Position numbers and translations under genes: made by a program. This document shows, in pieces, positions 57,636-64,000 of a DNA stretch of 64,000 nt; position 1 is the stretch's first letter, and each line of letters starts with the position of its first letter. This stretch comes from Thalassospira lucentensis MCCC 1A00383 = DSM 14000 (GTDB lineage: Bacteria > Pseudomonadota > Alphaproteobacteria > Rhodospirillales > Thalassospiraceae), in NCBI RefSeq assembly GCF_000421265.1, contig NZ_ATWN01000002.1, positions 310,001-374,000 on the forward strand, given 5' to 3'. The notes beneath the pieces were generated by a model. That model saw only the letters and a program-made list of their open reading frames with translations, did not search any database and had not been told where the DNA came from.

Positions 57636-58705
57636 TGTATGAGGTCGTCTTACGTTCTGATTGTGACAGGGCATGTTGGGACACAGCCGCTGATACATTC
57701 ACGTCTGCCTGGGCGTGGCACCGATCAGAATTGTTAAACGCAAGAAGTCACTGGTTGCGGACGGAGGATCACAGTTTTTGTGTGCGGGATAGATCCCGTT
57801 CGGATCAGATTGTCGCAATAGTGCCGTTAGTTGTTGTAAGGCCGAGGTTTCTTAACACATGCGTCGGGGGGCACTTTGAGAGTACAGGTGGGCCTGCATT
57901 ATCTTCGGAGCTACCAAGACGTTCTTTGAAAAAGGTACAGGAAATAATCCAAGCTACCATTCGCTCTCTCGCAATTTCTCTGAAGGTTCGTAGATGTGAT
58001 TTTTCAAGTGCTCCGCTTGTTCCTCAGTTACTGTCCATTGATCGTCCATTCCCAAATCCAATGTGCTATTTTGGTGTCAAGGATACATCGACACAGTCTT
58101 GGGTGTTATCGATTAGGGAGAGGGCGCTAGAAGAACTATGGAATGGTCTTGAGCATCGAAGCAGGAAGCAAATTAAAAAGGCCGGACGCAATGGTCTTAC
58201 GGCAGATATTGTTGTTCCAAACTCAAATATTTGCGATCAGTATTATGACCTTCATATCAGAACTTGCATGCGCAACTCTATCTCTCCGCATCCGAAGGCA
58301 TACTTTCAGTCTCTTTTTTCAGAAGTCGCTGATGCAGGGCTATGTAAGAGTTGTGTTGTTTGCGACCATGGTAATCCTCTCACGATCCAAAATTTTTTGA
58401 TCTATAAAAATACGGCACTTTACTGGACCGTTGCCAGTCACGAGGACGCTCTTAAGTTGTGCGCGAACGACTATGGAATGTGGAAGTCAATACAGCATTT
58501 TAGTGAGGCTGGTTTGGAATACCTAGAATGCGGGGAGGCCTTTCCTTCAGCGCCCAATGGGAAGCTGAAAGGTCTGAACGACTTTAAGAAGTCATTCGGA
58601 GGAGAGCTGTATCCCTACTATCGTGGGAAAATCGTCTATCAACCAGTCCTCGAGGGCGTGCTCGAAATACTTCGGCAGTTTCGATCGGGGGGCGCTGCAA
58701 CATGA
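57635..58705 (+). CDS. FemAB-like/GNAT-fold acyltransferase (BioF2-like acetyltransferase domain)
   Basis: This 356-residue protein resembles FemAB-type transferases with a GNAT domain (PF13480-like). Typical features are WNGLEHRSRKQIKKAGRNGLTADI near the middle and GLEYLECGEAFPSAPNGKLKGLNDFKKSFGGELYPYY toward the C-terminus. Members transfer amino acids or acyl groups to cell-wall or exopolysaccharide precursors. It is coupled to the previous gene by TGATG and to the next by ATGA. The acyl donor is not known; aminoacyl or acetyl decoration of a glycan is inferred. Confidence 0.72.
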   Translation: MYEVVLRSDCDRACWDTAADTFTSAWAWHRSELLNARSHWLRTEDHSFCVRDRSRSDQIVAIVPLVVVRPRFLNTCVGGHFESTGGPALSSELPRRSLKKVQEIIQATIRSLAISLKVRRCDFSSAPLVPQLLSIDRPFPNPMCYFGVKDTSTQSWVLSIRERALEELWNGLEHRSRKQIKKAGRNGLTADIVVPNSNICDQYYDLHIRTCMRNSISPHPKAYFQSLFSEVADAGLCKSCVVCDHGNPLTIQNFLIYKNTALYWTVASHEDALKLCANDYGMWKSIQHFSEAGLEYLECGEAFPSAPNGKLKGLNDFKKSFGGELYPYYRGKIVYQPVLEGVLEILRQFRSGGAAT

Positions 58706-59451
58706 ATAAGGTTGAGCAACAGCACTTTGATGCCTGTGCCAGTGTATATGAGACCGAAATTGGTGAAGAATATCCGCAGTGGCTCAAATGGCATCTCATA
58801 GAGAAATACGCGAAGCATGGTGACCGGGTGGTTGATATAGGTGGAGCAAACGGTCGTCATGCTCTTGACGCTGCTCTGAAAGTCGCCTGTGAAACAATTT
58901 GCGTGGATATTAGTGAGGGCATGCTTAAACAGCTGAAACAGCGGCCCGACTATCTTTTGGCTGAAGTAGAAAGTCGCCCAAGTCCTGTCGTAGCATCTGC
59001 CCTGGAGTTGCCGATTCAAGATGAATCTGTCGACCTTGCCTGGAGTTACGCAACGCTATTGTTGATGCCTGATCAGCAAACTGCAATTTCAGAAATGGTC
59101 AGGATTGTTAAGCCGGGTGGGATTGTAATCCTTGATATTGGCAATGTTTGGAATCTTGGTTGGTTATACTGGCGACGGTTTTATCTAAAACGTGGTTTTT
59201 CTGGCATTTTCCCCATGTCGCGGCGCCAAATTGGTAAATTGGTTCATGCGCTTGGGTGTCAGACCTTAGAGGATATACCAACGGGTATCCTCAGTCAGTT
59301 ATTGCTACTTCCTTATATTGATAAAGTCACAAGATTGCGTGACAGGATACATAAGAAAGGCGCATACCCCGACTTGGATGGACGATGCAGTAAATTGCTC
59401 CCAATATTTGCAAATCGCTACTATCTGGTTTTGAGAAAGAAAGGCGGCTAA
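58702..59451 (+). CDS. SAM-dependent methyltransferase
   Basis: This 249-residue class I methyltransferase has motif I VVDIGGANGRHALDAA, CVDISEGML, and the post-II segment VDLAWSYATLLLMPDQQ followed by RIVKPGGIVILDIG. The fold is standard for Methyltransf_11-type enzymes. It overlaps the FemAB-like gene as ATGA, and the flippase gene begins directly after its stop. Substrate unknown; glycan O-methylation is the simplest reading. Confidence 0.78.
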   Translation: MNKVEQQHFDACASVYETEIGEEYPQWLKWHLIEKYAKHGDRVVDIGGANGRHALDAALKVACETICVDISEGMLKQLKQRPDYLLAEVESRPSPVVASALELPIQDESVDLAWSYATLLLMPDQQTAISEMVRIVKPGGIVILDIGNVWNLGWLYWRRFYLKRGFSGIFPMSRRQIGKLVHALGCQTLEDIPTGILSQLLLLPYIDKVTRLRDRIHKKGAYPDLDGRCSKLLPIFANRYYLVLRKKGG

Positions 59452-60933
59452 GTGAAGACGCCCAGCGCAAGACGATTATTGCGGTTCTGCAAAAGTGATC
59501 TTGGTTTAAGATTTATGGCAGAGGCTGCAGCACGTGGTAGCGGTTTTGTTGTTACACCGTTGCTGTCTTGGACGCTAGGGGCAGCAGTGTTCGGTGGTTA
59601 CACTCAAATTCTCAGTCTTTCTTTTGCTTTCGTGCCAATCATTTCTGCCGGCCTCGGCTATACGGTTATTCGACAAGTTGCTGCCGGACCAAAGCCGCAA
59701 CAGGGGTGGGGCTTACTAGTTTTTTCGATCAGTTTTGTTTCTTTTCTTTGCGTGTTACTTGCTGGCGTAATGTTAGTGTTTTCTGGAGAAATCAATTCAC
59801 TGATTTCCCTAAGTATGGCTTTTAAATCCTCTTCCGTTGTTCTCGCAGTGTCAGCTTTAGCATGGGTCGTCGCAATAGAAGCTCTTGTTCAAGAGTACTT
59901 TAGGGCGATGAGATGGGTGCGTTATTCGTTGATTGTGCAGCTAAGCGCTTTAGCCTTGCATCTATGTGTTCTAGCTCTTGTTTTTCTTGCGGGTAGTCTT
60001 TCATTATGGTCTGCACTTGCAGTTTTAGTGCTCACAAAGCTCTGCGTGATCGCAGTGGTACTGATCGTAATGTTCCTGCTGTACTCAAAATCGGGCAACG
60101 CACGCTGTCAGAATCCAAATTGGCGAGTATTGATTTCAGGTGTCCCTTTTATGCTCGCAGGGTTTGCTGAATGGGCTGGAAACTTAGGGGACCGCTTGAT
60201 CGTGGGGAATTACTTGGGGGCGGAGGTGGTTGCGCAGTATACAGCGGCCGTAATGCTTCTTTCTGTAATTGTCGCGCTCGGTGCCCCATTATGGTGGTTG
60301 TTGTTTCCAGAGATAGTTCAGCAAACACATCATTCGAATTACCAACGTTGTCGTGAAATTGTTCAGCAGCGCACCATGACGTTTGTTGAACTTGGGTTAC
60401 CTACACTTTTTTTGCTCGCTTTAATCGCAGACCCCGCTATTTCCCTGTTGGTGAACAGCAATGCAACGGATATGTCAGGCGTCGTTTTTCTGCTTGGTGC
60501 TTCAGTATTTGTAAATCAACTTGCGACAGGTTGGGAGTACTTCATTGTATCCGTTTCTTCAGGCAAAAGATTGATGTTTTCAACCCTGATCAGTTCATTG
60601 TTGGGGTTTGCAATAGCGATTTATCTCGGCCCGAGTATGGGCATAGCAGGAATTGCGCTGGGCGTTCTCTCAGGGAAGGTGATTTTGGCCTTTACTTACT
60701 GTGTGTTGGCAAATCGAAATGGATTCCCAGGTGCAGTATGGGAGACACTACCGTCCTTCATCATTATTGTCGTCAACGTTGTTGTATTCGGCTTAGTTAA
60801 ATATTTGGTCCAAATTCTTAAATTAAGCGGAAATAACGAAATTTTATTCGGATCAGCATGTTTGTTTATGCTGTTTTATGGCGGTGTTTATTGTGTTTAT
60901 AAGCATTTGTCTGATTCTGGTTTACAAAGTTGA
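59452..60933 (+). CDS. wzx: Polysaccharide flippase (Wzx/MATE-like membrane protein)
   Basis: This 493-residue membrane protein has about 12-14 hydrophobic segments and resembles Wzx/RfbX flippases of the MVF superfamily. FMAEAAARGSGFVVTPLLSW at the N-terminus and GFAEWAGNLGDRLIVGNYLGAEVVAQYTAA in the middle match this family. It would move undecaprenyl-linked repeat units across the inner membrane. It starts with GTG directly after the methyltransferase stop. Its 3' end overlaps that of the convergent wecB gene by 68 bases. Confidence 0.82.
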   Translation: MKTPSARRLLRFCKSDLGLRFMAEAAARGSGFVVTPLLSWTLGAAVFGGYTQILSLSFAFVPIISAGLGYTVIRQVAAGPKPQQGWGLLVFSISFVSFLCVLLAGVMLVFSGEINSLISLSMAFKSSSVVLAVSALAWVVAIEALVQEYFRAMRWVRYSLIVQLSALALHLCVLALVFLAGSLSLWSALAVLVLTKLCVIAVVLIVMFLLYSKSGNARCQNPNWRVLISGVPFMLAGFAEWAGNLGDRLIVGNYLGAEVVAQYTAAVMLLSVIVALGAPLWWLLFPEIVQQTHHSNYQRCREIVQQRTMTFVELGLPTLFLLALIADPAISLLVNSNATDMSGVVFLLGASVFVNQLATGWEYFIVSVSSGKRLMFSTLISSLLGFAIAIYLGPSMGIAGIALGVLSGKVILAFTYCVLANRNGFPGAVWETLPSFIIIVVNVVVFGLVKYLVQILKLSGNNEILFGSACLFMLFYGGVYCVYKHLSDSGLQS

Positions 60934-62038
60934 CGATATGCTCTGCTACGCGGTCCGCGGCCTTCCCATGCCCCTGTATTTTTTGCCATTTTTCTGTGGC
61001 GCTCGATTGTGGGCGAACGCTCAGGTGATTTGTTACGGCTTCACTCAGGTTTTTAGCTTGTGACCCTATGAGGCACCCTAGTCCAAGGTCTATGATTTCG
61101 GGGCGTTCCGTGACGTCTCGGACCACGATGATCGGAACACCGCAATATGGTGCTTCCTCCTGCATTCCACCAGAATCGCTGATCACTAAATCTGCATAGT
61201 CGAGCATGGTGATCATTTCTTGATATGGTAAGGGCTCTACAAGTTGTAAATTTAAATGCTTGCTCCCTTCAGGAAAATGTCTTCTAACCGTTTCACGCAC
61301 TTTAGGATTTGGATGTAGTGGCCATACAAATCTATTGTCGCTGTGTTGCTTTATGGTTTTAGCCAATTCCACGCAAAACTGGTCCAGATCACCATCCAAA
61401 GCTTCTCGGCGATGCATAGTTATAAGTATAAGCTTTTCCTTAGTGCCGCCCTTAACTGGCTTTAAGAGAAGTTGAGCATTTGGTTCTTGTCTCGCAAGCA
61501 CAAGGCTGTCGATGCCGGGGTTGCCAACAACATGAATTGTGTCGGAATGAATGCCCTCTTTGACTAAGTTATCCTTGGCTTGATCTGTCGGTGCTAGATG
61601 CAGGGATGTTATGCGTGCGATCATTTGCCTTAACCCCTCTTCGGGCCAGGGGTTAGTCAAGTCATGAGTTCGTAATCCGGCTTCAACGTGAACCACGGGA
61701 ATGTTTAGCAGAAAACCGGACATCGCCCCTGCAAACGCCGATGCGGTATCTCCCTGAACTATTAGAATTTCTGGACGATTCTGCGCGAACTCCTTTTCAA
61801 GTACAGTTAAAACTCTTTTATGAATATCGGCCGATGATTGCGTATTTGTCATCAATTTAAAATCGACATCTACGTGTATATTCAGGCTATCAACCGCTTG
61901 ATCGAGAAGTTTCCGGTGCTGTCCAGTACAGTAAAATGTGACATTTTCTTTGCCGAATAAGATATCGAGAGCCCGAGAAACTGGAGCTAGTTTTATCAAT
62001 TCTGGGCGTGTTCCTGCGATAATCGCAATTTTACTCAT
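60866..62038 (-). CDS. wecB: Non-hydrolysing UDP-GlcNAc 2-epimerase
   Basis: This 390-residue GT-B enzyme interconverts UDP-GlcNAc and UDP-ManNAc. The AGTRPELIKLAPV start, VQGDTASAF, VHVEAGLRTHDL, WPEEGLRQ, VVGNPGIDSL and SDSGGMQEEAPYCGVP with RDVTERPE all match WecB. The C-terminal tail (QTNAYKHNKHRHKTA) extends slightly and overlaps wzx by 68 bases on the opposite strand. The start overlaps the stop of the upstream leftward glycosyltransferase gene by 8 bases. UDP-ManNAc or its uronic acid may enter the repeat unit; no UDP-ManNAc dehydrogenase is seen in the window. Confidence 0.92.
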   Translation of the reverse strand: MSKIAIIAGTRPELIKLAPVSRALDILFGKENVTFYCTGQHRKLLDQAVDSLNIHVDVDFKLMTNTQSSADIHKRVLTVLEKEFAQNRPEILIVQGDTASAFAGAMSGFLLNIPVVHVEAGLRTHDLTNPWPEEGLRQMIARITSLHLAPTDQAKDNLVKEGIHSDTIHVVGNPGIDSLVLARQEPNAQLLLKPVKGGTKEKLILITMHRREALDGDLDQFCVELAKTIKQHSDNRFVWPLHPNPKVRETVRRHFPEGSKHLNLQLVEPLPYQEMITMLDYADLVISDSGGMQEEAPYCGVPIIVVRDVTERPEIIDLGLGCLIGSQAKNLSEAVTNHLSVRPQSSATEKWQKIQGHGKAADRVAEHIVNFVNQNQTNAYKHNKHRHKTA

Positions 62039-63233
62039 CTTGTCTTGGCCTCTTTATGTCGGGGATGGCTGTTTTTGTCTTTTCCATCTCATTTGTCAGC
62101 AAGTGATATATCTTTTCGTTGCAAGTCGCAGGGTCAAAAATCCGTTTAAAAGCGTCCTTTGTTCTTTGCCCATATAGTGCTGATTTTTGTTCATCACTAG
62201 CCAGTTCAATGAGAGTAGACCGGAAGCTTTGCGGGGTGCCTGAACACCACACTATAGAGGCGTCCTTGTACTCGACTGGACGTCCTTGCCGCGGTTCGTT
62301 CAGTACAATAGGCAGGCCTACCAAGCCAGCTTCAATTACTGTTTTTGGGACTTCTGCGAAAAGAGTAAAGGCGATGAAGGCGTCAAAATTTTTTAATTGT
62401 TCAATAAGCATAATGTTCTGCATTCGTGGAATTAGAGTCACCCTTTGTGACATGTTATGTTTTTCTATCCATTGCTCCACTTGAAACCTATTCGGACCAT
62501 CACCCACTACCGTGAGATGAAGATTCTCACAATTCTTGATTGCGTTCAAAATTGGAAATATTGATTTTCCATCAATAAGTCTACCAACAGTAATTAATCG
62601 AAAAGAAGATTTCCGAACATAGGAACGCTTTGTATCGCAGCCCCGAACGCCAACCGAATTAGGGATAAGAACAGTTTTTTTTCTGTACTTTATTGGGATG
62701 GTGTCCACAGCTGGGCTGTAAACTGGCGCCAGAAAATCAATGTTTTTATGAGTGTACCGCCTGAGGAAATACTCAAAAAATCGGATCAAACGATGCTTTA
62801 TGGATATGGCTTCAGTTTTTGGCGCGGTTAAATGGCAGGTGTGAATGCTGGCAACACTTCTGTATCCGTATTGTTTTCCAATGATTGCAGCTACAGTTCC
62901 CGCAAACGTATCTCCGTAAGCTCTGACTGATACTGATTTTACATCATGAAAGCTTAGGTTCAATTGCTTGTTGATATACTTTTTAATAAGTTGCGGGATG
63001 AATAATGTTGTCAGCATTCCTTGGAAAGTCATAAGATTAGTAGTATAGAATTCGGCATACGCATTTCCGCATAGTTTTTTTATTTCTTCCGCCTCAGGTT
63101 CATCTGGGCAAAGAGATATTATTGCTATTCTTGAAAACTTTCCACCAGGGTTGAGATATGAATAGGGTGTTTCACCTTTCGTGATCCACTCTGATATGCG
63201 TGCAGCAACAACAACGATTAACAAATTCGACAA
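62031..63233 (-). CDS. Glycosyltransferase, GT4 family
   Basis: This 400-residue protein has the GT4 C-terminal donor domain with FRLITVGRLIDGKSIFPILNAI, LTVVGDGPNRFQVEQW, and FIAFTLFAEVPKTVIEAGLVGLPIVLNE containing the E-x7-E motif. It is cotranscribed with wecB downstream. AT-rich codon use is in line with the island. It may transfer a ManNAc-derived or other residue, but this is not shown by the sequence. Confidence 0.83.
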   Translation of the reverse strand: MSNLLIVVVAARISEWITKGETPYSYLNPGGKFSRIAIISLCPDEPEAEEIKKLCGNAYAEFYTTNLMTFQGMLTTLFIPQLIKKYINKQLNLSFHDVKSVSVRAYGDTFAGTVAAIIGKQYGYRSVASIHTCHLTAPKTEAISIKHRLIRFFEYFLRRYTHKNIDFLAPVYSPAVDTIPIKYRKKTVLIPNSVGVRGCDTKRSYVRKSSFRLITVGRLIDGKSIFPILNAIKNCENLHLTVVGDGPNRFQVEQWIEKHNMSQRVTLIPRMQNIMLIEQLKNFDAFIAFTLFAEVPKTVIEAGLVGLPIVLNEPRQGRPVEYKDASIVWCSGTPQSFRSTLIELASDEQKSALYGQRTKDAFKRIFDPATCNEKIYHLLTNEMEKTKTAIPDIKRPRQDE

Positions 63234-63564
63234 TAGTCATCACCAGTTAATGGGTGTAAATTTATGTGGCTATCGGTCTGGCTTCTTGAGGTATCATATT
63301 GGCAATATGCCATATTCATACTTATTGTGTCGCTCACGGTTTTTGAAAATTAGCGTGCTTGTCTTGTTTGGGGGAGCATAAAACATAGTGATTTTTTCGA
63401 TATTCCGTCAACTGGGCCGCAATTTATCTATGTGGACAGTTTGATGTTGATTGGAAGATTTTCATTAGTAAGAGTGTAATCTTATTTCTGGGATAGTGCT
63501 AACGTTCAGTTTAGGCTCTTAATTTCGACTTGATTTATATAAACACCAAGTTTTGGATTTTATA
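63234..63564. promoter_or_regulatory. Divergent intergenic region near the right end
   Basis: About 330 AT-rich bases lie between the leftward glycosyltransferase and the rightward partial methyltransferase. No gene is supported. Promoters for both sides are expected but none was picked out with confidence. Confidence 0.4.
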
Positions 63565-64000
63565 ATGCGTTCATTTGTCTTGTGGGTTGTCGGTGCGATC
63601 TCTTGTATATTTCGGTTAATTCCAGGAAAGGCGAGAGGCGGGCTGATCTTTGGACTCCTTATGATCGAGTCTCGTATCGGGCAGCCAGCGGCAGCGTTAA
63701 GACGATTGTACCTCATAAAGGATAACTTGGAGCGATTGCTGTCTGAGCGGGCCATGGCATATGAAGGAGGGGAGCATCCAAAGCATCGTTTAATGCGATA
63801 CCATGATTTTTTTGTCGAAAATATCAGCCAGGGTAATCGTGTTGTTGACATTGGTTGTGGATATGGTGCCGTCGCACGATCTATAGCCTTGAACGTATCG
63901 CAGAGTCAGGTCTTCGGTGTCGAGATGGACGAGCAACGTTTTAATCAGGCAATAGCCGCCGATAATCCACAAAATCTTAAATTTATATTTGGTGATGCAT
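63565..64000 (+). CDS. SAM-dependent methyltransferase, cut by the window end
   Basis: The reading frame starts at ATG 63565 with MRSFVLWVVGAISCIFRLIP and runs off the window after 145 codons. An N-terminal hydrophobic stretch (about residues 2-20) is followed by charged helices and then motif I VVDIGCGYGAVARSIA near residue 93 and GVEMDEQRF, a clear class I methyltransferase. Only the first part of the domain is visible. It continues the glycan island, so more genes should follow. Confidence 0.72.
   Translation, partial: MRSFVLWVVGAISCIFRLIPGKARGGLIFGLLMIESRIGQPAAALRRLYLIKDNLERLLSERAMAYEGGEHPKHRLMRYHDFFVENISQGNRVVDIGCGYGAVARSIALNVSQSQVFGVEMDEQRFNQAIAADNPQNLKFIFGDA

Noticed and set aside
59568..59825. 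Overlapping plus-strand frames inside wzx and other membrane protein genes
   Set aside because: These are shadow frames within a clearly supported coding sequence.

Overview
The window looks like chromosomal DNA of an alphaproteobacterium, most likely a Rhodospirillales/Thalassospira-type marine bacterium. This is inferred from the gene content: a DtxR-family MntR, a PhaR/PhaE/PhaC polyhydroxyalkanoate locus, the rplU-rpmA-obgE-proB block, a Rieske betaine-type demethylase, and large nonulosonic-acid glycan clusters. No rRNA gene, CRISPR array, insertion sequence or prophage was seen. One tRNA gene is present (tRNA-Ser, anticodon CGA). The species assignment is inference.

Layout. (1) 41-469: mntR. 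(2) 0.5-36.1 kb: a large glycan-biosynthesis island with visibly lower G+C and AT-rich codon use. It holds glycosyltransferases, gmd, a hisH/hisF2/PP-loop acetamidino module with two tandem amidotransferases, an SpsF-like cytidylyltransferase/Gfo-Idh/DegT/PseB set, a PhyH-type dioxygenase, methyltransferases, an SGNH protein, a B12-type radical SAM enzyme, an ABC flippase-like exporter, a neuB-neuC-neuA set, a UDP-sulfoquinovose synthase homologue, more glycosyltransferases, and a terminal deacetylase/formyltransferase/GNAT-YdcF/pseI module. (3) 36.2-50.9 kb: a G+C-richer core-genome block: tRNA-Ser, rplU-rpmA, obgE, proB, an amine-oxidase-like flavoprotein, an XRE regulator, phaR, phaE-phaC, a Gate-domain membrane protein, a LysR regulator divergent from a Rieske oxygenase/reductase pair, and a broken lrp gene. 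(4) 50.9-64 kb: a second low-G+C polysaccharide island with methyltransferases, glycosyltransferases, a NodB-type deacetylase, Wzy and Wzx candidates, a FemAB-like acyltransferase, wecB and a methyltransferase cut by the window end.

How the genes work together. Island 1 reads as a factory for sialic-acid-like nonulosonic acids. It has two different NeuB-family synthases (NeuB-type at 23.9 kb, PseI-type at 35.1 kb), one NeuC-type hydrolysing epimerase, one NeuA-type CMP-transferase, and extra N-acyl chemistry: acetamidino, N-formyl and N-acetyl. It also has the enzyme that makes UDP-sulfoquinovose, which would add a sulfonated sugar. An ABC exporter is present and no Wzy polymerase was recognised, which suits a short glycan on LPS, flagellin or another surface protein. 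Island 2, with Wzx and Wzy candidates, fits a polymerised O-antigen or exopolysaccharide. Genes in both islands are tightly packed, with many ATGA/TAATG start-stop overlaps, suggesting translationally coupled operons. Functions are assigned from motifs read by eye; substrate specificities are inference.
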